This document shows positions 9,941 to 22,596 of a stretch of 64,000 nucleotides of DNA, piece by piece. Where the stretch lies: assembly GCA_015680685.1 (NCBI GenBank), contig MNCI01030009.1, positions 111,763 through 175,762 on the forward strand. The letters run 5' to 3'. Every line of letters begins with the position of its first letter. The first letter of the stretch is position 1. Source of the DNA: Gnetum montanum (Eukaryota > Streptophyta > Gnetopsida > Gnetales > Gnetaceae). The position numbers and the translations under genes are program-made. The notes beneath the pieces are model-generated. The model ran no database searches. It was given only the letters and a program-made list of their open reading frames with translations, and had not been told where the DNA came from.

Positions 9941-12900
9941 TGTAATGGTGTGAGATGTGTTTTAAAAGGCTCATTCTTATTTTATTATTGTTATTGTTAT
10001 TGTTATTGTTATTACATAAATAAATATAATCTATTTACTAGAGTATTTTGTTAAAGTTTTGCAAGTTTTTACTTTTCTAGTATTGGAGCTTAATCATACA
10101 TCTTTTGTATACTTTATGATTAAATGTTGAAATGCAATTTCCTCTAGATGTTTTTCTTTTTATAAGTCATCTTGCCTTTACAAGTATTTTACTATGTATA
10201 TACATTTATTCACATTTATTCTTTATTATGTATATTTAGTTATGCATATTTTATTCTCTATTATGTACATGTGATATATAATACTCTATTCATGGTGTCT
10301 TTTGAAGCCTATCCTTACCCAAACCATATCCTTTATGACTTCTCATTATTAAACCAGAATTTGGAGTTCATTTTTAATTATAATTAAATATTTTATAAAT
10401 TATATTTGTTAAGGAAGTACCTTAGAATGATTTTCTACCTAGAATCTAATATTACCAATGTGTCTACGACATTTGAAAATGTTGGGCTTAATCCTTGGTT
10501 CACTAGAATCAAAGTTATGATTCTTGAGATATCACATTTGTAGTTTATTAAAAATCCCACAAAAGTTTTGACATTTGAAATATAAGACTATAATGAGTGA
10601 TGTCATTTTAGGATAAAGAAATGTATTGCACTTAATAAGAATCTCATAGGTTTAAATGAAACTAGATTTGGAGTATATATATGGCTTTTATAAGTGTTTA
10701 AATCAAATAGTATTAGTTAGGAGAAAAAATTGGAAAATTAAATTATGAAAATTATTTATGATAAAAAATAATTAAAAATTAAATTAAAGAAAAAAAGATT
10801 AATTTGGTTAGTTCACATGATGCAAAAGGCACTTACTTTACAATAAAATAAGCATAAGTATTATAAAATCTTATATAATCTTTATAAACTTTATAACACA
10901 TTCACTACCATGTATCATCCACTGCCTTGCTTTTGCATTGGGCATTCTTGTTTTTATGAAACAAAAATCATTTTCAATTCTGTTTCTTCATATAACAACA
11001 TTTTTCTATCTCGTTTCTTCATTTCGAAGTTATTTAACTCAATTTCCTCTATTTCAAATTTGTTTCTTATGTTTCTATACATGTGTCATGTTGCATGTGA
11101 TTCTTTAGCTTATAAATAGATTTTATCTTTTAGTTACAGATCATAGAAAGTTTCTAACATGCAGGTTTGGAGCAAAGTGAAAATATATTATGAGGGTTTT
11201 GGATGGAAAAGGAAGCCAATAAGAAGATTTTGAAAAGCCTTGCAACATTGTAAAGAACTTTATTTTACTTTCCTTTTCATGTAACTACCCTATTTTGTTG
11301 TGGATTTTATTCTCTTTCTTTATGCTTCCTGGTTCTTCATTATCCTTTTATGATTTTAATTACTATGTTGAGACTCTCCCAAATTTTTGTCAATTTAGGC
11401 TTGTTTTTATATAGAAATTCATATTGTAATTTGTCTAGATCATTTTCAATCTTTTGATGAATTTCTGGATGATGTGGAAATGTTTTTCAATTGATTCTCA
11501 AACATTTGTAATTACTTTGGAATAATCCTTGACATAGATGGGATTTTGTAGAAATTTTATGAAATTTTAGCTATTATGGACTTTTGACTATTTTGGAAAT
11601 TTTTGGATTTGGAATATGATAAAATAATATATAATGTAATCCAGCTGTTCAATTGGTAGTGGAAGCCATATATCTTTTAGATGCCCTTATTTGCATGTAG
11701 TAGTAGAGTAATCCTTAATAGCATCTATCCCATAGGAATAAGAATTTTGATGGATTTTTTACTTGGATTTTGATTCATAAGTTCATGTGAAGTTAAAAAC
11801 TAGTCAAGACCATGGCATTAAACAGTCGAATCTAGTAGTATGTGATGATGCATAGTTAAAACTTATCTTTTTGATGATGTGTTGCCTTGAATATTGAGGA
11901 TGTTAGTAGTTAAACTATTGCCAAGACTTTGTAATGAATGACTTGTTTGAGGTCACAAGAATAATCTCATGTTAGTAGTGAGAATATTCCAACACTTATC
12001 AGTATATTCCTTTGGTAGTCAGGGTAACAAAGATCTATCCTTTGGAGATGCCTAAATAAAATATAAAATATTTGCATTTTTGTGACATATTTGGACATTA
12101 AATATTTAATAAACAATATGATGTTAATAGTAAGCTTTTTCAAAGACTTGCTGGTATATTATTTTGGTAGTGAGAGTAAATAAGACCTATCCTTCAAACA
12201 TTCAAACATAAATATAAAATATTTGGATTGTTACCATTTTTTGGAATATTTGTGGCTTTTCTAGATTTTGAGCATTTTTGAATATTTAATTGGATACATT
12301 CATATAGCTTGTATTCTAAGAGTTTTGACCCAAAACTTGTAAGCTCAATTAATAGGGAAATAAAATTATATTTCTTATTTGAGGGGTTTCGACTCTTGCA
12401 TTTCAATGCAGAAAGGCTAGAATACCTAAAGAAACAACAAAAGTGGGAAATAGGGCAAAAGATGAATCAATTCTATACAAGATGGATCCTCTAGACTTAA
12501 AAAATAAGTTTTGCATAATTTATATTTTTGTAAAATAGGAACCTTAGATATTTGAGTCATGTACGTTTTATATATATAAAAAAAAAAGTATGATGGATAT
12601 GAAATTTTTTTATGTTGTTTGGATCATGGCATTACAAGGATTATTTTATTAGTTGTAGTTGTGCTATATATTTAGAAAAAATATTATTATTTTTGTGATT
12701 GTTAATAATTTATTTATTATTCTTTTTATTTTTATTATTTAATTTGATAAATTTCAAAGGTAAATATCTTTATCTTTAGAGGACCAATTGAGGTAAAACA
12801 AGTATCATTGGAAATATAATTTTAGGTACCTTTCATGATGGAACTAGTTGATTTTTTTATATTTATATTTTTGTGATTGTACTAATTTTAATTTAATTTA

Positions 12901-13096
12901 ATTATTTATATAGATGGCAAGAAATTTTGCTACATTTTATTGCTCTATTGTATTTATGCTTTTAATTGATGCTTTTTATTTATTTTATTACTTATTTCTA
13001 AATTAGTAAATCAAACATAAATTTAGACCCTTGGGTTTCATGACATTTTTATTAGTTATTTATAAGATTTTATAAATAATTAATGAAGTTGTTAGA
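9941..13096 (+). mobile_element. Element I, 5' LTR (long, Del/Tekay-like Ty3/Gypsy)
   Basis: The stretch starts TGTAATGG and ends just before a primer-binding site at 13101. It shares a series of landmarks, in order, with 15245-17219: gttaaagttttgcaagttttt near 10050 against 15364; gcttaatccttggttc near 10490 against 16350; gtttccaaattttt-like text near 11380 against 16838; and aagccat..atcttt..atgcc..catttgcat at 11660-11695 against 17118-17155. A length of about 3.1 kb suits Del/Tekay chromoviruses. The exact left boundary is uncertain. A (TTATTG)n run lies at about 9985-10014. Confidence 0.6.
9985..10014 (+). repeat. (TTATTG)n microsatellite
   Basis: About five copies of a TTATTG hexamer lie near the start of the element I 5' LTR. 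The matching region of the 3' LTR (about 15290) has only one related unit, so the run expanded after insertion. Confidence 0.8.
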
Positions 13097-13100
13097 TGGG

Positions 13101-13112
13101 TGGTATCAAAGC
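13101..13112 (+). promoter_or_regulatory. Primer-binding site of element I (initiator Met tRNA)
   Basis: TGGTATCAAAGC matches the usual plant Met-initiator primer site TGGTATCAGAGC with one transition, a few bases after the LTR end. Gag text follows, in the right order. Confidence 0.75.
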
Positions 13113-13199
13113 ATGAATTTTTTCCTTGGATGTTATCATATAAAATTCTTTTAGGCATCATTTAACTTTTTAGATATTTTCTAAATGTGAATCTATACA

Positions 13200-14120
13200 A
13201 AAAGAGGGGAACAAGGTTACTTAATGATATTCCACTAGAAAATCCCTACAATACTCAAGCAATGCAAACTCAAGTGGTGGAGCAATTATTGATTGTTCTC
13301 AAAAATCAAAACTAGATTAATCATAATGAGAGCTTAAGAAATAACAGAAATGAATAAAAACAAAGGCAACTAATTCACTCTTTGGAAGGCTAAATCCTCC
13401 TACCTTCATAGGAATTAAAGATTCCATTGTTATTATGAAATGACTAAAGGGATTGAAGAAAGTTTTCCAACCTTTACATTGCACTACTATTGAGAAGACC
13501 TTTTTAGCTCTATATAGGTTAGAAGGTGTAGTTGAGCTATGGTGGAAAGTAGAACAAAGAATTAGATATTAGAAGGATTAAGAAATAGATTGGGAATAAA
13601 TCACTGAAGTTTTTAAGAACAAAGATCTATCTAAGGCTTATCATAAGAGAAAGAAATGACTCCAATTGACTAATTTAGGAACCCATGTTAGTTTATGAGT
13701 ATGATAGTAAATTTACTAAACTCTGTGAATATGTTTTCCATGCTTTGTAAAATAAAGCTTCTTGTACTAGAAAATTTGCAAAAAGATTAAGACTTTCCAA
13801 TAAAATCATACTTACAACATTGACCTTAGATAACTATGAGGAGACACGTGCTAGAACCATTGTTATGAAAAGAGAATAGATGGATAATGTAACTTAAAGA
13901 AATAGATAGAGAAATTATGGAACATCAACTACAATTAATTAGAGAAAGTTCAAGTAGCCTAGGGGACCAAATGGATCAATCCAATAGCAAACTAGAGGGT
14001 TTAATGAGCTCAATCAACTATTTAATTTGAGGTTCCCACTAGCATCTAATATTTGCTGTTATTTTAAAGAAGTTGGTTATTTTAAGAAAGAGTGTTTGAA
14101 CTTTCTTTAGAGAAAGAGTG
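13200..14120 (+). pseudogene. Element I gag (Ty3/Gypsy, chromovirus type), broken
   Basis: Translating across stops and shifts gives typical Ty3/Gypsy Gag text: KPPTF-like then IKDSIVIMKWLKGIEESFPT near 13410-13470; a W-bearing segment near 13530; YEYDSKFTKLCEYVFHAL near 13700; and LTLDNYEETRARTIVMKRE near 13820-13875. A zinc-knuckle relic (CYFKEVGYFKKEC) lies at 14054-14095 with a Cys and the His lost. No frame is open over the whole length. Gag would form the particle and package the RNA. No protease or polymerase follows within this element. Confidence 0.7.
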
Positions 14121-15244
14121 CTAAGCAAAGTAAGAGAATAGAACCTGTGGTTTAAAATCCTAGGATTATTCAAGAAAATAAAGGAGGATCTACTAATAAT
14201 CATAGGATGGTTTGAGAGGCAAGCACTTATTTATTTATAAACTTCATAAACATATTTTATTGAATGTTTTAATTTATTTTATAATTAAGATTTTAAAATG
14301 ATTTTTTTTTTTGCAATCATTAAAACCAATTTTTGAGGTGAAAAAGAATTTAAGAATTTAGGACAAATACATAAATGAATGAATTATAATTATGGTAATT
14401 TACAACTTTCTTATACATAATATTATCATGATATAAATTTCTTTCCTTTATTTTGAAGCAAAAATTTGACAGAAAGGTTTAAATAATACATTATAACATT
14501 TATAAAGATCTTCATCATAAAATAAATTAAATGCAACTCCTTAAACTTGTATAGCTTAGGAAGAAGATAATAGTATTGTGTCATTAGGTTGATGGTAAAT
14601 GGTTCTTGTTCCTTCTCTTCCTTGATATATACAAAAAAAGTGATTTCAAAGAGGATCTAGAGATGAGGGTACAAGATCAATGAAGACTATAATACAAGAT
14701 TTGGAATCCTTGGATTTGGTTAGTGATGAGGAAATAATATCAATCATGATGACCTAGAGCTTTAAAAGTTTCTCTCATAACTTATGTAGTTTTATAGCAT
14801 CATCACCATTCTTTTTCATTAGTTTTTTCTTAAGGTATTTTACTTCCTCTTGGAGGAGATTTCATTAATTCATAGATTGATGTACTTGTACACAAAATAT
14901 GATTACTTCCTTGTTTATCTTTTCTTTCCACTTCTATATAAGTTTATAGAAGATAGCTTCTTAACTTCATCAATTTTTTAGAGTGATATGTCAAATCATT
15001 TTTCATTGAACTTCATCAATTTCTTCTAATTGAGCATTTTGTCGAGAAGACATAGAATATATCTTTCTCCTTTTAGTTTTATTTTCATGCAGTTCTAGTT
15101 TTGTAAGTTTGCCCTTAGAAGCATCTTCTAGTGTAACAATTTCTTACATAGCTATATGTAAGAAAGTAGAAAAATTCATACTTCTAGTGTCTATTATGAT
15201 CATCTTCTTCATAGTGTGAATGTCATGTAGGGATTCTAGGGAAG
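14121..15244. other. Remainder of element I interior, no pol recognised
   Basis: About 1.1 kb lies between the gag relic and the 3' LTR. I see no RT, RNase H or integrase motifs on either strand. A purine stretch (tctagggaag) just before 15245 could be a polypurine tract. Element I is therefore internally deleted or non-autonomous. Confidence 0.5.
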
Positions 15245-17219
15245 TGTAATCAAATGGTAGNTTAATTAGAGTTATTAGATATGTTTTAATAAGTTATTGT
15301 TAATCCATGAGTTAAATAATATGATTAAGTTATTATTTTTCTTTAATGGATACAATATGCTTGTTAAAGTTTTGTATCTTTTGCTTCTTGCTAGTATTAA
15401 TATTTAGTTATACTTAATTTATTTATATTATACATATGCAATTATATAACACTATTTTTTATATATCATTTGGAGATTTATCTCTATCCAAATCATATCT
15501 TTTATAATTACTTATCTTTAAGTTATAGTCTTATTTCCTTTTGGAATGGGAGATAGAAGAAGTGTAAAAATCCTTATAGGTTTCATACTATGTTAACCAT
15601 CATTAACAACCTTATAAAAATAAAAATTCTTAGACATAATAAAAATTTCCAATTTTTAGTTTTCATAAAGATACATTACCACAATTTTTTATAAATGATG
15701 TCACAAGGATATGAAGATTTATTAGGGAAGCTTTGGTTCCTCTGGCTTCGGCATCATCCCTTCTATACAAAGTGGTGACTTAAGGATAGATGTGTTAGAG
15801 TAGGAAAACATCTTAGCTCTCTTAAGAAACTATGTCTCTTATGTGTATGTTAGCACTCTTTACATATATTATGTATGTTGCATTAGCTCAATTGTTTATA
15901 TGATTAGTAAGGAATCCTTGCAATGCTCCTAACCTTAGATAATGTGTCTCATGTAAGTTGTATACTTATGTTATACTCAAATGTCATTAAGAATGTTCAG
16001 GCATAATCTAGTTTGAGTTCTCTTTAGAATACTTAGGAATTTTGGGCCTCATTAATGATGCCAAGCAATGCTTCTTCAGACTAGTACCATTACAAATGAG
16101 AGAGAGAATGGGGTTTGGGAACTAAAACATAACATTCACCCTCAAAAATAAATTATAGAAATTTGTTTATAACTCTGCATTATCCACTCCAATCAAACCC
16201 ATATATTTTAGTTTCCAAATTAAGAACCTTAACAATAGACTACCACCTCATTAATAAAACTGATCTTTTAAGAAAGTACAATAATTTAAGTCATATAAAA
16301 AGTTTAACTAGTATACTAATGTATCTAGAATGTTAAAAAACCTAGGGTTTGATCCTTGGTTTGTTAAATTTGAATTATAATATTTATTTTATGTTTGTTT
16401 TGGTTAACTACATATGAGATTTCTGGTATGTCATGTATCATACAAAATGGAGCACATGCATTTTTATATGTATTTTGACACATAGCAGGATGTGTTACTT
16501 TGTATCTAAAATAAAAAAATCAAAAATATCCTATACTATTTCTTAAATTTTACATCAATCATTTTGCATCTGAGCCATATGAGATGGAGAAGGACTTAAG
16601 TGAGAATGACTATTATGGAAATTAGGAAGAAAAAGAGAGAAGGTTATGAGAGTTTAAAGAAAAGAAAATAAAGGAAAGAAAAAATATTTAAAATTTTTGA
16701 AGCTATACAAAATTATTTTAAGAGATCGTATTTAATTTTTTTTATCATGATGCTATCCTATATTATTGTAGATTTTGCACATTTCCTTCTTTTTGCTAGA
16801 CTCTTTACTAATATTTTATTATTAATAATATTAAAGTAGAATGTTTCCAAATTTTTGTGGCATTAGATTTGTTTTATATATAGTTGTATTGAACTTTTTT
16901 CCAATTCATTCTATGTCTTTTTGATGAATTTTTTATTATTTTTAGAAACCTTGCATGACTTTTGTTTTGAATAGTTTACAGTTATTTTAAAATGTCCTTT
17001 CTATAGGATGGTATTTTGCTAGAATTTTGAGGAATTTTTAGTGATTTTGAAAATATTTTTAAAATAAAAACATGAATAAAAAATTATACTTGTAACTAGC
17101 TTTTCATCAGATGGTAGTAAAAACCATGGATCTTTAAAATGCCTTCATTTGCATATAGTAGCAAGGTGTTTCTTAGTGGGTCTCATTCTACAAGAATAAG
17201 GGTTAGGATAGATTTTTAA
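15245..17219 (+). mobile_element. Element I, 3' LTR, left part (interrupted by element E)
   Basis: The stretch starts TGTAATC after a purine stretch and follows the 5' LTR landmark order up to the equivalent of about 11760. It then stops abruptly at TGACTAGC, the end of element E. The remaining LTR sequence should lie beyond the right edge of the window. A single n at 15261 marks a base-level assembly join. Confidence 0.6.
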
Positions 17220-18051
17220 TGACTAGCGAGTGTGTCCAATATTCCACTATACTATTTAAAATCATTATAGTAGATCATGTCATAATCAATAGATAATATT
17301 GATTTGAGTTTCTAGAAAGTTATGTACTTTATCGTTGATCATTGTCTTCCCACTTGAACTAGCAGTACCTTTAGTTTGTATTGTTGAGTCCAAAGTGAGT
17401 TGCATGATCATGATATTATCTTGGTCATGGATTAAATTAATTAATATATAGGAATTAATTATTTAATTTAATTAATAATAAATATAAATACTAATCTAGC
17501 TCAAGGTGATGAGTATATGTTCTCATTATACCAAACACATTCTGAAGTTACATGATCATTACTAGAATTACTAGCATTCATTGTTGGATGTACTAAGTAA
17601 TAAAACTATTGAGATTACCAAATAATAATGTATTTGAACTTAAAACTATTCATACTCATTTTATTAAATCATTATCTTTAGGAATGCTAATCATTATGTT
17701 AGATATATGGAAATGTAAATGTCAGAATATAAAATTAATCTAAGTTAGAATGCTACAATGGATAAGAAATAATCTTGATGTTAATGTTCTCAAGAAATGT
17801 ATTAAGATACAAGATATTGAAATAAGATTCAAGATAATAAGTTAAAATTCATATTACGTGGACTTATTTACTATTAGTGAAATTACAAAAAATTAGCTAC
17901 ACTACTAGCCAAATCGTACATTCAATTCATTAGGTTGATGTATTTTTAGGCAAAGATGGATAGGGTGATATCATAGTTGTGATATTGCATGATAGCCTAT
18001 GATATCATAGGTGTGATATCATATCATACTCAATTCATTAACTATTCATCA
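17220..18051 (-). mobile_element. Element E, 3' LTR (Athila-like Ty3/Gypsy, minus strand)
   Basis: On the plus strand it starts TGACTAGCGAGTG and ends TTCATCA. It is a diverged relative of the LTRs at 19078, 21858, 30881 and 36837, sharing the phrases cttcccacttgaactagc, gtccaaagtgag, taattaataat and the atgagt..attacc series. Its inner flank (tacctccataag) matches the polypurine-side flank of those LTRs (tacccccaag). A cluster of TGATATCAT palindromes lies at 17970-18032. The matching 5' LTR is outside the window. Confidence 0.65.
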
Positions 18052-19077
18052 TACCTCCATAAGTAACTAAAAACTCATATTAAAGTTAAACAAAATTAGG
18101 ATACAATTTAATATAAAATTGTAGGAGTAAATTAGACTAATTAAATAACTAATTGATTTGCACATTACAAAGCTATATTTGAGTGGATTCTTATAAAAGT
18201 AACAAAATAAAATACACAAACATAAAAAATTTTACAAAATTATTTAGGAATTTTAAATTTTTTGATGGTTAAGCCTTTAAGTGGTTCATTTGTAGTAGTA
18301 GCTCTTTCTACATTGGTTGTTCTAGTGGTTTATCTGCTGCTATTTGTCTCTTCATTTGGAAGTAATCCATGGATATCTTAAACATCTCTACATTAATTCA
18401 TGGATGGTTAACTATCCAAGCAAGCTTGGTCAAATTTGTTGTTTTGGACAAATTCCATGGATATAAAAGCTTCAAAAACATCTTCTTTTCTTGAATAAAA
18501 TAAGCTGCAAATTTGGTGCATTCAATTTCAAACATTCATACTTGTTCTTTGAGATTCTTGTAATTCATCATCCTCTTTTTCAAGTTATTTGTGACATCTT
18601 ACTAGTCTATGAATCTTGATTTAAGAACCTCTAACTTTTCATTAGCAGTTTTCAACTTTTGTTTGGTCTCATTATGGAGTTGGTTCTCATGTTTTTATAG
18701 AGAGAATGTGGTAATGAATTGTTTCTCAAGTTCATTCCTTGTCCTACCTACTATGAACATGATAAGATTAGCATATTGTAGGTTGGATAACTCCATGTAT
18801 TGGATCATGTTCTCAATTTGTAGCATTTTCATTGTGATTTCTACTTGATCGATTACATTAAGTGCATTAATTATATATTTCTAGTAAGGATCATTGGTTC
18901 ATTGGAGGGTAATCTTAGTCTTATTCATCTAAATCTCTTTCTTACTAATTTCATTTTACAGGTTAATCAAATCATTGAAGTGCTCTAATTTTTCTTTCTC
19001 CTTGCTCTATTTTTCATGTTTGAATTTCAATTGTGAACATTTATTATATCATGAAAAATATTTTTATGAATGGATTT
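18052..19077 (-). pseudogene. Element E extra 3' ORF, coiled-coil end, broken
   Basis: The minus strand corresponds to the extra ORF of element G at about 56560-57900 (plus). The clearest match is between the opposite-strand readings of 18609-18848 and 57363-57665, which share the pattern LxLRTxxxxxAxxxFxLVSLW and the spacing that follows. The region 18052-18250 matches the 3' non-coding part of the family (cacattacaaa..ttta.ttgagtggat). There are many stops. The ORF is interrupted at 19077 by element A-B and resumes at 22597. Confidence 0.55.
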
Positions 19078-19910
19078 TGATGAGTAGCAAGGTATCCATT
19101 TACACCCAACCATATGAATCACAAGCATTCATGCACAATCCAATCGAATTTCATGGATGGTACTAGTTGTGGCATCTAGATTGTTATGCCTTGATCACAG
19201 TTCGCTAGCTTCCCACTCAAACTAGTGGTAGCTTTATCATGTATGGTTTAGTCCAAAGTGAGGCATATGATTCTTGATGTTGTTTCAACCTTATGCTACT
19301 CCTAATGATAATATGGAAATCAATTATTTAGCTAATTAACAATGGAAAGTAAACTCTAAACTAGCCTACAGGAGATAAGTGTTTGTTCCTAGCTTGCCGT
19401 ACATGTCCTGAACTCACATATCCACTATTGGAATTACCAAGTGCTATGCTACTGGGCTAACCAAGCAATAACACTACTAGGATTACCAATTGAATACGTG
19501 TTTACACTTGAAACTAGTCACACTCATTCCACCAATTCATTAATATGCATAGAAATGTAAATATTAAATAAGTACATAAAAAGTAAATTGCATGTAAAGT
19601 AAATCTAATCTAAGTCAAAGTTCTACAATGAATAAGAATCAATATCGATCTTATTGCCATTCATGGAATGTGTTTAGGTACATTTCCACTCAAATAAGAC
19701 ATTGTACAACTAACTCAGACCCAGACCATAGACACTCACTGACTATTCTCTAAGACCATGGAAAAAGACTACAAGAGTTAAACTACTCTATTGACTATTA
19801 TCACTTCCAAACCATGCACCCAAGTGTTATATTTATAGGCTAGCACACATCCTTTGATATTAGATATTTGACATCACATCTAGGCCATTGATATCGGGTA
19901 TTTGATATCC
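19078..19910 (-). repeat. Element A-B 3' LTR
   Basis: The plus strand starts TGATGAGTAGC. A minus-strand TATA box (CTATAAATATAAC) lies at about 19829-19842, followed upstream by GATATT/GATATC repeats. About 30 bp at the TTCATCA end are missing compared with the LTR at 30881-31734. Confidence 0.75.
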
Positions 19911-21379
19911 CCATGACTGAATGAAAATTTGTCCTTGAGTGAACAAAAGGAGGAACAAGTTCCTTACAAAATATTGGGAAGGTATAGGATTATTGACTAA
20001 TATGCAAACTATTGACTGACTTTGAGTGCCACATTACAAAATTTTATTTAAGTGGATGCATAAAAAATGATAGAGTGACAAAAGTATTAGACAGATATTG
20101 AAGATTAGAAAATTTGTAGAGGTCTTTAAAAATCCATTGAAGATGGTTCTTCTTGTTGCCACTAGCGATGGAAGACTTCCAAACTTGATTGTTATGTCGA
20201 TGCTTCTTTGGTTATGTAGAACATTCTTTAAGGATTCACTAAAATTTCTTCTCAGCATCCCATGGATCTAGCAAACATGCAAATTTTGAGCTACTATCTT
20301 ATATCTACTATGATTTGTCCATTGGCATATCCTCCATTATTCCCCTCTTGGCTTCATTTTCATGCCTGATAAAAGACCTTTTTCCTTAGGCATTTCCACT
20401 AGCATCACCTATAGTCACCAAAGGATCAACATTACTTTTGGTAAATTTCTCCTTAATAATCAACCCTTTTCAGATCCCTTAGTTTGCATTTAAGCACAAG
20501 GTGATGATAACATGCTATGCCCAAGGCTATGAGGTAACTAAAATCATCAAGCTATTCATCTTATTTTGATCAAGTACTATTAGTTACCATTATGTTCATT
20601 ACTAGGATGTTAGAAAAAATGTCAAAAATTTCAAAGCACATAAGTTTTGAAATAATTGAAACCAAAGGTCTGATTCAAAAGATTGCCAAGAAATATTACT
20701 AGATATAAAAATAGAAAAGTAGGAAAAATTAATGAAACAAATGAGAATTAGTCCCAAAATAAATTTAGAGAAACTTTCCTAATATTCTAGAAGATGTGAA
20801 GGTTAGTTTAAATCCATGATTAACAAAAGTTATGTAAGTGGGTCCTCCCCAAAGCAGGCTCTTTCCATAATGCCCTTGCCTAACCACTTCTATAGATGTT
20901 TGTGGGCATCCTAGAAGTTAAATGTAGATCATGTCCTTCCAAAAAACACACAACTACTTTGGTTGGGATGTTGCACTATACTACACAAAATCAAAAGGCT
21001 CATACTAGCATGCAATGGTGAGGTGAATAATGGGATGAGAAGGAATTATAGAGATTTGGATGTAAGGTACTTGACCATGTTCACAATATGTTCTTGTGAA
21101 AAATATGATTAAAATGATCATCATACCTATCTTTCCAAGTTCAGAACAAGTCCATACCATGAACAGTGACCTCACATTGATGTGTTCCATCCTGCCAACC
21201 ACCATGAGTCTACAACTACCTCAAAGAATAATCATCACTCCAAAAAGAGACAAAAAGTGAAGGAAGGAAGGCCTTAGTTAGAGGGGTGCCTTTAGGTATG
21301 GGTAACATATCTTTCTAGTCCCATAACTAGTGCTTGTAGCCAATTATTGTGTCTAAGGGATGTGCTTTGAATTCTCATG

Positions 21380-21732
21380 GGTTTGATTTCTATTTTTATT
21401 TTGAGCCTTTAGTGGAGATTTATTTCCACACCTACATTCATCCTGTCAAAACTAGATGTTGAAGTGGGAGAGGAGGATGAGGAACTAGAAGGATTACCAT
21501 GGCTCCTATAGTTCTTCCTATGGTCCCTTAATTTATCTTTTCTAGGTTTCAAGGAGGTCTTATTCTCTACCCTAGGTGAATGTAGTTCTTAAGTGTAGTC
21601 AGGGTGGTTATGAACATATGAAACCCCCGTGTGAGGTTGATCACTCCAATTTTCTTTAATATATATCTCATTAGTTCTCCAATGAATGTTCTCTCCAGAC
21701 AATGCATTATTGATTCCTTCTGAAAGAGACAT
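21380..21732 (-). pseudogene. Truncated gag 5' end of element A-B
   Basis: The start codon is at 21732-21730 (minus) and begins MSLSEGINNALSGENIHW. It is equivalent to the gag starts of C-D (36628) and G (44842), which begin M-S/A-S-S-H-R. The reading then passes through a Ser/Arg-rich stretch with stops and ends at the deletion junction near 21375. No capsid domain remains. Confidence 0.6.
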
Positions 21733-21775
21733 TGTTGTTAGTTAATGATGTGTGTGATTTAACATTTTTTGAAAG

Positions 21776-22010
21776 ATAAATCGTTAATGTGTTTACAACA
21801 TTTGTGTATGATATAACTAATCTAGATAATTAGCACCATCCCTAGCAATGATGCCAATGATGAGCGGTGAGGTACCCCCTTACACCCAACCATATGAATC
21901 ACAAGTGTTNGTACCTCACCGCTCATCATTGGCATCATTGCTAGGGATGGTGCTAATTATCTAGATTAGTTATATCATACACAAATGTTGTAAACACATT
22001 AACGATTTAT
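21776..22010. other. Exact 100-bp inverted repeat bounded by single n bases (assembly artefact)
   Basis: Positions 21776-21875 and 21911-22010 are exact reverse complements over 100 bp, and the second arm is bounded by n at 21910 and 22011. Perfect identity in an otherwise diverged element, together with the n boundaries, points to gap filling rather than biology. Confidence 0.85.
21840..21856 (-). promoter_or_regulatory. Primer-binding site of element A-B (Asp tRNA type)
   Basis: Read on the minus strand it is TGGCATCATTGCTAGGG. The Athila-type Asp-tRNA site is TGGCGCCGTTGCCGGGG, and all five differences are C-to-T or G-to-A. It lies one base from the LTR end, as expected. Confidence 0.75.
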
Positions 22011-22596
22011 NATGTTTGTTCCTAGTTTACCATACACATCCTAAACCCACATGTCCACTACTGGAATTACCAAGTGCTATGCTACTAGGAAAACCAAGCA
22101 ATAACACTATTGGGATTATCAAGTGAATACATGTTTACACTCAAAACTGGCCACACTCATTCCACCAATTCATTAATATGCATGGAAACATAAATATTAA
22201 TTATGTACATGAAAAGTAAATTGCATGGAAAGTAAATATAGCCTAAGTAAAAGTGCTACAATGAATAAGAATCAATCTCAATCATATTGCCATTCATGGA
22301 ATGTGTCCAAGTACATTTCAACTTGAATAAGATGCTATAAAACTAACTAAGACCCACACTATAGGCATTCATTGACTATTCTCTAAGACTACAAAATAAA
22401 ACTACAAGAGTTCAGCTACTCTATTGACTAATATTAATTCCAAATCATGCATCCAACTGTTATATTTATAGGCTGGCACACATCTTGGAATATCAGATAT
22501 CCAACATCACATCTTGGCCCTTGATATTGGGTATATGATATCTGGGCTTCAATATTAGATAGTTGATATTAGAGCTAGGAAAAATATGGTTCATCA
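21858..22596 (-). repeat. Element A-B 5' LTR, disrupted by an assembly join
   Basis: The plus strand starts TGATGAGCGG and ends GGTTCATCA. About 250 bp present in the sister LTR (19132-19380) are replaced here by a single n, a 100-bp inverted copy of adjacent sequence (21911-22010) and a second n. Confidence 0.75.

Larger units (their letters stand above)
19078..22596 (-). mobile_element. Element A-B: internally deleted non-autonomous Athila-like element
   Basis: LTRs lie at 19078-19910 and 21858-22596, an Asp-tRNA primer site at 21840-21856 and a short gag start at 21732. Flanking 5-bp repeats are gattt (19073-19077) and gattc (22597-22601). The interior at 19911-21370 matches 31735-33260 of element C-D, and 21380-21775 matches 36220-36681. 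A-B therefore equals C-D minus about 2.95 kb, including most of gag. It has no coding capacity but keeps the cis sequences for copying: LTRs, primer site and 3' purine end. Confidence 0.75.

Noticed and set aside
21776-22010. MITE or natural hairpin
   Set aside because: The arms are exactly identical, bounded by n, and replace expected LTR sequence; an assembly join explains this better.
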